A stretch of 64,000 nucleotides of DNA from Pedobacter ginsengisoli (lineage in GTDB: Bacteria; Bacteroidota; Bacteroidia; Sphingobacteriales; Sphingobacteriaceae), in NCBI RefSeq assembly GCF_030244015.1, contig NZ_JASSYX010000001.1:186001-250000 (forward strand), in the 5' to 3' direction. The notes beneath the pieces are model-generated. The model had not been told where the DNA came from. It did not search any database and saw only the letters and a list, made by a program, of their open reading frames with translations. Shown piece by piece: positions 56,474-64,000 of this stretch. The number at the start of each line of letters is the position of its first letter. The stretch's first letter is position 1. The position numbers were made by a program, and so were the translations under genes.

Positions 56474-58153
56474 ATGAAACGCTTTTTCTACGCTCCTTTA
56501 ACGCTGATGCTCCTGTTTTTATGCTTTCCCGGCCAGACCGGCGCTCAGACCCCTGTTCAAAAAATTGAGATTTTCATCAGACTCTGGGGTTTCCTGAAAT
56601 ACCACCATCCGGACGTAGCCGCCGGAAAGTCCGACTGGGATTCCGTTTTTATGGCCAACATAGAAGACATCCGTAAAACGAGCAGCAAAGAAAAGTTCGG
56701 CCAGCAGTTGCTTTCAATAATCGGAGCTGCTAAGTCCGATGATAAGCGGGTGGCCGCAATACCCGCAGACGAGCTGTTTAGCAAGAATTTTAATGCTGGA
56801 TGGATGCAGTCTCCATTCCTCAACTCGGCACTAAAGGTCAGGCTGCAGGAAATTTATGACCATCGCAACCAGGGGCCAAACCGTTACATTAAACTGCAGA
56901 ACATGACCGCAGATTATAGTGGCGAAAAGACATATGAAAACATTGGATTTCCTGATATACGGTACCGTTTGTTATTCCTTGCGCGTTTTTACAATGCGAT
57001 CAACTACTTCGCACCTTATAAATACCTGATCGGAAAGGAATGGGACAGCATGCTAAGCAGGTTTATACCTGAAATGATCGCGGCAAATGATACAGCAGGT
57101 TATTATAAAACACTGCTAAAACTGGCGGTTACACTGAATGACGGACATTCCCAGGTATCTTCATCCAGGAATTATAGCATCATCAAAGACAACATCTTTG
57201 GAAGATATACTGCACCCTTCTATACAACGATCGCAGATGGAAATGTAGTCGTCACCAAACTGGCCAATGACAGCTTGTGCCGCAAAGCCAATATCAGAAT
57301 AGGGGATATCGTAACAACCGTAGGTAAAGAACCGGTATCCGTACGCATAAAACGACTGAGACCTTATGTTTCAGCATCAAATGAAAACTCCAGAAACCAT
57401 TATCTGAACTGGGTGCTTTTTGATACGCCAGACCAAAACCAGCAGCTGACACTCAAAAGAGCAGGGCAGCTGCTCAAAACCAATGCCGCCTGTATTTTAT
57501 CAACAGAGAAGAAGTGGCAGGACATTACAGGTTATACAGGAAATGAGACAGGTTACAAAACCATTGGAAACTCCATTGCTTATGTCTACGCATCACAGAT
57601 CTGGAAGGGTAACCTGGAACAAATCAAAACACTGGTTAAGAGCAAACAGGCGGTAATTTTTGATGTGAGAAATTATCCCAATAATGACGAATTCTACAAT
57701 ATTTTTGACATGTTCCTGCCTGACGGCCGGCCGATCAACTATTCGCTGGTCTTTGATCCGGAAAATCCAGGATATTTTAAATGGGAGTTATCGCCCAGGC
57801 TGGGCAATACCAATAAAAATATTTATCCGGGCAAAGTGCTGATCCTTGCGGATGAGCGCAGTCAGAGTCAGGGCGAATATTCTGTCATGGCCCTCCAAAC
57901 TATACCCGGGGCTGTAACCATAGGCAGGCAAACCGCTGGTGCCGATGGTATAGTTACCCAGATCCCGATGGGAGCAAGCCTCAGCATTTCGTATTCCGGA
58001 TACGGTATCTATTATCCGGACCGCTCCGGTACCCAGCAGACCGGTGTGAAAATCGATATACCGGTCAGACAAACGCTCGGAGCAGTCCTCCAAAATAAAG
58101 ATGTCATCCTGGAAAAGGCATTACAATATTTAAGCAGCAAGGGCATCAACTGA
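56474..58153 (+). CDS. Secreted S41 family peptidase
   Basis: 559 residues with signal peptide (FFYAPLTLMLLFLCFPGQTGA). An N-terminal helical region (LWGFLKYHHPDV) is followed by a PDZ domain near 255-300 (VVTKLANDSLCRKANIRIGDIVTTVG) and the tail-specific-protease domain (IAYVYASQIW, AVIFDVRNYP). The catalytic Ser lies in LILADERSQSQGEYSVMAL near 470. Related to C-terminal processing proteases but not to Tsp itself; substrate unknown. Probably periplasmic. Confidence 0.87.
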   Translation: MKRFFYAPLTLMLLFLCFPGQTGAQTPVQKIEIFIRLWGFLKYHHPDVAAGKSDWDSVFMANIEDIRKTSSKEKFGQQLLSIIGAAKSDDKRVAAIPADELFSKNFNAGWMQSPFLNSALKVRLQEIYDHRNQGPNRYIKLQNMTADYSGEKTYENIGFPDIRYRLLFLARFYNAINYFAPYKYLIGKEWDSMLSRFIPEMIAANDTAGYYKTLLKLAVTLNDGHSQVSSSRNYSIIKDNIFGRYTAPFYTTIADGNVVVTKLANDSLCRKANIRIGDIVTTVGKEPVSVRIKRLRPYVSASNENSRNHYLNWVLFDTPDQNQQLTLKRAGQLLKTNAACILSTEKKWQDITGYTGNETGYKTIGNSIAYVYASQIWKGNLEQIKTLVKSKQAVIFDVRNYPNNDEFYNIFDMFLPDGRPINYSLVFDPENPGYFKWELSPRLGNTNKNIYPGKVLILADERSQSQGEYSVMALQTIPGAVTIGRQTAGADGIVTQIPMGASLSISYSGYGIYYPDRSGTQQTGVKIDIPVRQTLGAVLQNKDVILEKALQYLSSKGIN

Positions 58154-58178
58154 CACTTTAGAGGTCTTAAACATTGAA

Positions 58179-59048
58179 CTAATGTCTCGCCCGCTTCTTT
58201 AGTACACCTCCGGCGGCTTCTTTGATCGTACTGGTGAAAATGAAAGCTTTAGGATCTATCTTATAGACCAGGTTGCGCAGGCGCCTGACTTCAAGCCGGG
58301 TGATTACCGTAAAGACAATATCTACCGGCTGGCTGACATCAAAGCTCTCGCGAAGAAAGCCGCGTTCGCCCTTATAGACCGTTATGCCACGGCCAAGTTC
58401 CATCACCAGGTGTTCTTTTATCTGCTGGCTCTCGCCGGATATAATCGTTACCCCGGTATACTCTTCCAGCCCTTCTATGACAAAACTTATGGTTTTCGAC
58501 GCAGTATAATAAGTCATGATGGAATATAAGGCAGTAGGCAGTCCCAGATCAATTGCCGCGATCAGGAAAATGATGATGTTAATGCCCAGGATGATCTCGC
58601 TGATCGTAAAACTGATGCGCTTGCCGGTATAGAGTGCGAGCACCTCGATGCCATCGAGCGCGCAGCCGCCCCGCATGGCAAGTCCAACACCTATACCCAT
58701 AAATACACCGCCAAATATAGAGACGAGCAATTTATCAGATGTGATTTGCGGATATGGAAGAAACTGCAGGCAAAGCCCGAGTACAACTACGGCCGCAAAT
58801 GTTTTCACCGCGAACCTCTTATTCACATGATAAGCGCCCATGACAATGAAAGGGATATTCGCAAGTACGATGATATAGCTGATGTCCAAATGATAAAGCT
58901 CATGGATCAGCAGCGATATGCCCGTTACCCCACCGTCAAAGAATTTATTGGGTATCAGGAAGCTTTTTAAAGCAAATGCGCAAAATAAAATTCCCATCAG
59001 GGTGTAAGCAGTATCGGTTACCCACTGGGGGACGCTGGTGTTCTTCAT
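58179..59048 (-). CDS. YitT family membrane protein
   Basis: 289 residues: five to six transmembrane helices (about 15-190; FFDGGVTGISLLIHELYH, GVGLAMRGGCALDGIEVLALY are family signatures) and a C-terminal DUF2179 soluble domain (VVFTVITRLEVRRLRNLVYKIDPKAFIF). Function not established; some relatives are annotated as permeases. The start overlaps the HD gene stop by 4 bp (ATGA), so the two are cotranslated. Confidence 0.88.
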   Translation of the reverse strand: MKNTSVPQWVTDTAYTLMGILFCAFALKSFLIPNKFFDGGVTGISLLIHELYHLDISYIIVLANIPFIVMGAYHVNKRFAVKTFAAVVVLGLCLQFLPYPQITSDKLLVSIFGGVFMGIGVGLAMRGGCALDGIEVLALYTGKRISFTISEIILGINIIIFLIAAIDLGLPTALYSIMTYYTASKTISFVIEGLEEYTGVTIISGESQQIKEHLVMELGRGITVYKGERGFLRESFDVSQPVDIVFTVITRLEVRRLRNLVYKIDPKAFIFTSTIKEAAGGVLKKRARH

Positions 59049-59635
59049 TCAATATCCTTTTTTAAGGCGGCTTTAATTCGCTGCAGATTTTCTTCTTTAT
59101 ATGCCTGCCGCAAATTTATAGCAGTTGCGGTAAAATAACGATGGTTCTCGAAAAATTTTATCTGTACGCTGTTCCAATGGTTTTTATCTGTAATAAGGCC
59201 GAGGGCAACGAATTCTAAAAACAACTGGTCACTGATGGTGAAAAAATCTTCGCGTCCAAGGTAATCCAGGTCAGCATCGGCCAGTATCTCCTCTAACGGC
59301 GTCTGCGGGGACTGCGGCAAACGGGTCGCCCTGATCATTCCGCAGATCTCCGCTATATCCTCACTGCTGTATCCAAAGCCCGGCAAGAACTCCTCAGCGA
59401 TGGTACAGGATCGTTCTTCGTGGCCGGTGGCAGTGGTCAGATAACCGCAGTCGTGATAGCAGGCCGCAGTCAATAGCAGCTTCATTTCGGCCGGAGTGAT
59501 GTTTTCGAGTTTGCCAAAGCGTTTTGCGGCCCCGCATACATCCAGGGTATGGTAAATACTATGGTAAGTAAGATGCGTGGGCAGCTCGCCCCGCAACTTA
59601 TCAAGAATAAATTCACAGGCCTCTTTAAACTGCAT
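59045..59635 (-). CDS. HD domain phosphohydrolase
   Basis: 196 residues. HD-type metal ligands: His in YHSIYHTLDV near 24-33, the doublet in AACYHDCGYLT near 57, and the Asp in ADADLDYLGR near 118. The family includes nucleotide and cyclic-nucleotide phosphodiesterases. It is divergent from a histidine kinase operon that contains an adenylate cyclase, which raises the idea of cyclic-nucleotide turnover; this is inference. Cotranslated with YitT. Confidence 0.82.
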   Translation of the reverse strand: MQFKEACEFILDKLRGELPTHLTYHSIYHTLDVCGAAKRFGKLENITPAEMKLLLTAACYHDCGYLTTATGHEERSCTIAEEFLPGFGYSSEDIAEICGMIRATRLPQSPQTPLEEILADADLDYLGREDFFTISDQLFLEFVALGLITDKNHWNSVQIKFFENHRYFTATAINLRQAYKEENLQRIKAALKKDIE

Positions 59636-59713
59636 AGTAAACTGCCATTATCAGACTAATATATTAAAATTTAAATAATTACATTTATTGCCAAACTCAG
59701 CTATTTTTAAAGC

Positions 59714-61024
59714 ATGCAAATATTTGTTTACCTGGCGGCTTTTTTACTGTTAAGGCGCTTAATTAAAACTATAAAATTCACTCCGCTTTATGAAAAGTGG
59801 GGCAAGATGTTAAGTGTTAGCAGTGTGCTGGTCTGGATCATTTGGCTCGGAACCGAAAGCATATTTGGTGACATTACTAATATTTTACTGAGCGGCATAT
59901 TTTTGCTTGCACTTGTAGAATACATCAGGAGAATGCCGGAATTTAATCCGGTAAGGTCCTTTCTCGAGGCACATTATCCTTTGATTGCAATCGCGGTAAT
60001 TACGGGTCTTGCTGAACTGCTCTTCAAAAACTTTTATCACGACTATGATTATTATTTCCAGTGTGCCATACTTCTTGGCTTCGCCTGGATATTTGCCCGC
60101 TGGGCCTCTTCAAAAAAACAACAGGATGAACTGCGGGCAGTCAGTTTACGCAATACCGAGCTGGACAGACTCGTTGAAGAGCGTACAGCTGAGCTCACCA
60201 AACAAAAAAACGAATTGCAGGAAGCAGTTAAATTGCTGCAGACCACACAACAGCAACTGATACAATCGGAAAAGCTGGCCTCCCTCGGCGAACTGACAGC
60301 AGGCATTGCACATGAGATACAGAATCCTCTGAACTTTGTCAACAACTTCTCGGAAGTCAGCATGGAACTGATTGATGAGATGGAGGAAGAGCTGGCAAAT
60401 GGGAACAACGACGAGGTCATTGCCATAGCTACTGACATTAAACAGAACCTGGAAAAGATCCGCCATCACGGCAAAAGGGCCGATGGCATTGTAAAAGGAA
60501 TGCTGCAGCACAGCCGGGCAAGCAGCAGCACCATGGAACCAACTGACATCAACAACCTGGCTGATGAATACCTGAGGCTGGCCTACCACGGCCTGCGTGC
60601 CAAGGACAAGAGCTTTAATGCAGAGCTGGTGACGCATTTTGAAGACGGTATCGCAGTAGTGAACATGGTGCCGCAGGACATAGGCCGGGTTTTACTCAAT
60701 TTGTTCAACAATGCCTTTTATGCCGTACAGAGAAAGCAGAAACTCGGTATTGAAGGATATAGACCGACTATTGAAGTCAGTACGGCGAGGAAAAAAGATG
60801 AACTCGAGATTAAAGTTAAAGATAACGGCACCGGTATCCCGGATGAGATCAAAGACAAAATACTACAACCGTTCTTTACCACCAAACCAACCGGAGAAGG
60901 AACGGGCCTGGGCCTGTCACTGAGCCATGACATCGTGGTGAAGGCACATGGGGGTAAAATAGAGATCAACAGTACAGAAGGCGAATACACAGAATTTGTC
61001 ATCTCTATTCCGGCTAAAAATTAA
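59714..61024 (+). CDS. Membrane sensor histidine kinase
   Basis: 436 residues. Four hydrophobic segments in the first ~130 residues, then a coiled coil (about 138-195, DRLVEERTAELTKQKNELQEAVKLLQTTQQQL), HisKA with the phospho-acceptor His in AGIAHEIQNPLNFVNNF near 201, and HATPase_c (DNGTGIPDEI, GTGLGLSLSHDIV). No sensor domain is recognised in the membrane part. 19 bp before the CheY-like gene. Confidence 0.9.
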   Translation: MQIFVYLAAFLLLRRLIKTIKFTPLYEKWGKMLSVSSVLVWIIWLGTESIFGDITNILLSGIFLLALVEYIRRMPEFNPVRSFLEAHYPLIAIAVITGLAELLFKNFYHDYDYYFQCAILLGFAWIFARWASSKKQQDELRAVSLRNTELDRLVEERTAELTKQKNELQEAVKLLQTTQQQLIQSEKLASLGELTAGIAHEIQNPLNFVNNFSEVSMELIDEMEEELANGNNDEVIAIATDIKQNLEKIRHHGKRADGIVKGMLQHSRASSSTMEPTDINNLADEYLRLAYHGLRAKDKSFNAELVTHFEDGIAVVNMVPQDIGRVLLNLFNNAFYAVQRKQKLGIEGYRPTIEVSTARKKDELEIKVKDNGTGIPDEIKDKILQPFFTTKPTGEGTGLGLSLSHDIVVKAHGGKIEINSTEGEYTEFVISIPAKN

Positions 61025-61043
61025 ACAGTATATTTATGGGCAT

Positions 61044-61421
61044 ATGAAGATATTGGTAGTAGACGATGAAGCGGATGTACAGCCGCTTTTTTTACAGCGC
61101 TTTCGCAAAGAAATACGCAGCCATGAAATAGAATTTGATTTCGCCCTTTCCGGAGAAGAGGCCCTTGACTATCTGGAAAGCCGGCATTCGGAAGTAGTGC
61201 TGATCCTTTCCGATATCAATATGCCCGGCATGAGTGGCATTGAGCTGCTGTCGCATATCAGGGAAGAGTATGATGCCCCGCCGCCTACAGTATTCATGAT
61301 CACTGCTTATGGCGATGAAGAGAATCACAGGCAGGCAATGGAAAAGGGTGCCAATGATTTTTTAACAAAACCACTCGATTTTAACCTCCTGAAAGAGAAA
61401 CTTAAATTCTTTACTGAATAG
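61044..61421 (+). CDS. Single-domain CheY-like response regulator
   Basis: 125 residues from the ATG at 61044. Acidic pair DDEAD at 7-11, phospho-acceptor Asp in LILSDINMPGMSG near 55, Thr near 84 in MITAYG and Lys in LTKPLD near 108. No output domain, so it probably passes phosphate or regulates the kinase or the cyclase protein. Ends 1 bp before the next gene. Confidence 0.92.
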   Translation: MKILVVDDEADVQPLFLQRFRKEIRSHEIEFDFALSGEEALDYLESRHSEVVLILSDINMPGMSGIELLSHIREEYDAPPPTVFMITAYGDEENHRQAMEKGANDFLTKPLDFNLLKEKLKFFTE

Positions 61422-61422
61422 A

Positions 61423-62466
61423 ATGGCCAAGATACTAGTAGTTGACGATGAAGCGGATCTGGAGCTGCTTATAAAACAAAAGTTCCGCCGGAAAATACGT
61501 GAGAACGTTTATGAATTTGTGTTTGCGCAAAACGGGGAAGAAGCCCTGTTAAGGGTAAAAGAACACCCCGATCTTGATATTATACTAAGTGACATCAATA
61601 TGCCCGTTATGGACGGGCTTACCCTGCTGAGCCATTTACCGGACGCCAACCCAATGTTAAAGGCGGTAGTGGTATCTGCTTATGGCGATATGCAGAACAT
61701 CCGCACAGCGATGAACAGGGGAGCTTTTGATTTTGTAGTCAAGCCTGTGGATTTTGAAGATCTGGAACTGACCATGGAAAAGACCATTCTCTATGTAAAG
61801 CAGTTGCAGGATACCATCAGGGCGATAAAAGAAAATAATATCCTGAAGATGTACGTTGACGAAAATGTGCTGAGCTTTATGACCCATAAAGAATTTGAGA
61901 ACAGTCTGCTAAAAAATGAAGTAGTTGATGCCACGGTGCTGTTTATAGATGTATGCGGATTTACCTCGATCACAGAAAACGTGCCCGCCAATACGGTAGT
62001 AAACTTGATCAACGGCCTGTTTGATAAAATAGTTACCGAGATCGTCGCACAGGGCGGCCATGTCGATAAATTTATGGGCGATGCCGTGATGGCCGTATTC
62101 AGAGGCGATTTTCACCTTGACCGCGCTATCGATGCTGCGCTCGCTGTAAATGAGCAACTTAATAACGTTGAGGAAATAACGACAGGTGATAAATCCTACA
62201 AACCGCAGATCGCTGTTGGTATAAATTCAGGCGAAATGGTATCGGGTAATATCGGTTCAGAATCCCTCAGACGACTGGATTATACAGTAATTGGCGATGC
62301 CGTTAACCTCGCCCAGCGTCTTCAATCTGCTGCAAAAGCAGGGCAGATCATCATTACCGAAGAAACGTATCACAAAGCCAAAGAATCGTTTCGCTGTGAA
62401 CGGATCGGAGAGGTGACCCTGAAAAATAAAGCAAAACCGGTGACCATTTACCAGGTGCTGGAATAA
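61423..62466 (+). CDS. Response regulator with adenylate cyclase output domain
   Basis: 347 residues. Receiver domain at 1-125 (phospho-acceptor Asp in IILSDINMPVMDG), helical linker, then class III cyclase domain from about 165: metal-binding Asp in VLFIDVCGFTS and GDAVMAVF, substrate residues Lys in VDKFMGD and Asp in LDYTVIGDAVNLAQRL, and transition-state Asn and Arg in VNLAQRL. The Lys/Asp pair favours ATP over GTP. Expected output is phosphorylation-controlled cAMP. Third gene of the kinase operon. Confidence 0.92.
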   Translation: MAKILVVDDEADLELLIKQKFRRKIRENVYEFVFAQNGEEALLRVKEHPDLDIILSDINMPVMDGLTLLSHLPDANPMLKAVVVSAYGDMQNIRTAMNRGAFDFVVKPVDFEDLELTMEKTILYVKQLQDTIRAIKENNILKMYVDENVLSFMTHKEFENSLLKNEVVDATVLFIDVCGFTSITENVPANTVVNLINGLFDKIVTEIVAQGGHVDKFMGDAVMAVFRGDFHLDRAIDAALAVNEQLNNVEEITTGDKSYKPQIAVGINSGEMVSGNIGSESLRRLDYTVIGDAVNLAQRLQSAAKAGQIIITEETYHKAKESFRCERIGEVTLKNKAKPVTIYQVLE

Positions 62467-62496
62467 GCCGTCCCGGCCGCATCTTAAATCACCAGC

Positions 62497-64000
62497 TTAT
62501 TCATACTTCAAAGCTTCCACCGGGTTAGCTGTTGCAGCTTTATAAGCCTGAAAACTGACGGTAAGAAAAGCGACGATGACAGTCCCGGCAATGGAGATCA
62601 GTACAATAGACAACGAAATAGTGGTCCTGAATTCAAAACCGGTAAGCCACTTGTTCATTAGGTAATAAGCCAAAGGCACACCAATACAGGCCGCTACAAA
62701 TACCATTTTAAGGAAGGAGAGTGAAAGAAGCCTCATGATGTTGGCTACGGAGGCACCCAATACACGGCGTACGCCAAACTCTTTTGTTCGCTGTTCTGCA
62801 CTATAAGCCACCAGCCCGTAAAGTCCCAGGCACGAAATCAATATGGCTATGCCGCCAAACAAGTTGGCAAGGATACCCAGGATCTTTTCCGATTGCAGTT
62901 TTGCAGTATACAGGTCATCAACAAATTTAATTTCAACAGGGTATTGCGGATTGATGCCTTTGGCAACAGCAGAGATCAGCTCGATATTTTTGCTCAAACT
63001 ATTGGCCGGATTTAAGCGCAGATTGATAATTCCGCCTTGATATTTATTAAAATTTATGACCATAGGTTTTCCGCTGTGATAGGGTGAGTCCCATAGAAAA
63101 TCTTTAAACACGCCGATGATCTTTAGCTCGTTATCGAAGAGTGTCACCATTTTTCCGAGCGGATCTTTCAATTTCATCATCTTGACCGCAGTGCTGCTCA
63201 ACAAAATAGCGGCTGTATCCGAGGCAAATTTCTTAGAGAAATCGCGTCCCGCCAATATTTGTATCCCACTCGTCTTTGCTAGATCATACTGTGTCTGCAG
63301 CCTGTTGAACACAATCTCCTCACCCTGCTTTTCCATATCCGGCCATTTTAGCCCATAGAACCAATTGCTCACCCGCGTCATACTTTGGGATGTCTGGTTG
63401 ACTGCAAGAACTGCACCTGTCCTGAGCAACTGTTCTTTAAACAATTCAAATTTTCCATACAATTCTCCATTTTGAGGCATCTCTGCAAGCAAATTGATGT
63501 TGTAACCTACGGGTCTGTTCTTTATAAACTGTATCTGCTTATAGATAACGAGCGTAGCAATGATCAGCATAATGGCGAAACAGAATTGTCCCGCGACCAA
63601 TACCTGTCTCAGGTTAACGGGGATAAGTCTGTCCCTTGATGTTTTCTTTTTTAAAGTCTGAATGGGATTGAATGAAGAGAGAAACAAGGCAGGGTAAATA
63701 CCCGCCAACAAGCCCGTCAGTAATGCAACAGACAAAATGCTCAGCCAGTAGCCCGAACTTGCATAGTCGATCCCGATCTTTAAGTCCAGCAAGTTATTAA
63801 ATAGTGGCAAGCTGACTTCAACGATAGTCAACGCAATCAATACCGCCACTATAGTGAGCACCATCGCTTCAGTAAGGAATTGCGTAACCAAGGAACCTCT
63901 CGTCGCACCGATCGTTTTTTTAATCCCGACTTCCTTTGCCCTGCGCTCAGATTTTGCTGTGGCCATATTCATAAAATTGATACAGGCGATCAGTAAAATA
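62497..64000 (-). CDS. ABC transporter permease, MacB/FtsX type (partial, start beyond window)
   Basis: The frame runs off the right end of the window; the visible 3' part encodes about 500 residues. It begins inside the typical LLIACINFMNMATAKSERRAKEVGIKK stretch after a transmembrane helix and contains FtsX domains near the N- and C-terminal ends, with an extracellular MacB-type periplasmic domain between (LKDPLGKMVTLFDNELKIIGVFKDFLWDSPYH). The full protein is probably near 790 residues. Such permeases act with a separate ATPase, possibly outside the window. Confidence 0.9.
   Translation of the reverse strand, partial: ILLIACINFMNMATAKSERRAKEVGIKKTIGATRGSLVTQFLTEAMVLTIVAVLIALTIVEVSLPLFNNLLDLKIGIDYASSGYWLSILSVALLTGLLAGIYPALFLSSFNPIQTLKKKTSRDRLIPVNLRQVLVAGQFCFAIMLIIATLVIYKQIQFIKNRPVGYNINLLAEMPQNGELYGKFELFKEQLLRTGAVLAVNQTSQSMTRVSNWFYGLKWPDMEKQGEEIVFNRLQTQYDLAKTSGIQILAGRDFSKKFASDTAAILLSSTAVKMMKLKDPLGKMVTLFDNELKIIGVFKDFLWDSPYHSGKPMVINFNKYQGGIINLRLNPANSLSKNIELISAVAKGINPQYPVEIKFVDDLYTAKLQSEKILGILANLFGGIAILISCLGLYGLVAYSAEQRTKEFGVRRVLGASVANIMRLLSLSFLKMVFVAACIGVPLAYYLMNKWLTGFEFRTTISLSIVLISIAGTVIVAFLTVSFQAYKAATANPVEALKYE

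Overview
The window looks like a chromosomal segment of a Sphingobacteriaceae-type Bacteroidota, most like Pedobacter or a close relative. This placement is inference from gene content and signals. Supporting signs are a HemC-HemD fusion, a 656-residue IspG with the large central insertion, DUF6266, DUF2490 and DUF2911 proteins, an atpD-atpC pair separated from the other ATP synthase genes, and several promoters of the Bacteroidota TTG...TAnnTTTG kind. Most genes lack a Shine-Dalgarno sequence. Nearly all of the window is ordinary, tightly packed chromosome.

Layout. 1-9.1 kb: an SDR oxidoreductase, a PspC/LiaF-like/RDD envelope operon, ispG, and small secreted or hypothetical genes, several overlapping tail to tail. 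9.2-18.2 kb: a heme cluster hemA-hemCD-hemB-hemL, then a histidine kinase, an OmpR-type regulator and a small membrane protein, then hemE and a HemJ-like gene. 18.3-21.5 kb: ECF sigma factor, putative anti-sigma factor, outer-membrane barrel, then an orphan ABC ATPase. 22-38.2 kb (minus strand): a complete branched-chain amino-acid operon ilvE-ilvD-ilvB-ilvN-dinB-ilvC-ABC-leuA-leuC-leuD-leuA2/cimA-leuB-ilvA. 38.8-40.6 kb: atpD-atpC. 40.8-45.7 kb: a more accessory stretch with a dTDP-rhamnose-type reductase, DUF6266, tRNA-Arg, a zeta-type toxin pair, gene remnants, DinB and DUF1772 proteins. 45.8-51.8 kb: a full sufBCDSE operon with a SufT-like gene and an Rrf2 regulator. 52-64 kb: CBS protein, aquaporin, GH78 rhamnosidase, VOC protein, S41 peptidase, YitT plus HD phosphohydrolase, a histidine kinase/CheY/adenylate cyclase operon, and a FtsX-type permease cut by the window end.

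The strongest new observation is ahead of ilvE. A 27-codon open frame contains the run VITNVILLLII. It is followed 24 nt later by an intrinsic terminator whose 5' arm can instead pair with the last codons of the small frame. This has the architecture of a classical ribosome-mediated transcription attenuator controlling the entire ilv-leu operon. A promoter-like TTG-N20-TAAATTGG lies just upstream.

Other points worth following are seven TGTG units in strict 11-bp phase (three inverted, four direct) between DUF6266 and tRNA-Arg, an inverted repeat over the -33 element of the suf promoter that could be the Rrf2 operator, two copies of a palindromic REP/MITE-like element, an ABC gene that may be leaderless, and a two-component system embedded in the heme cluster.
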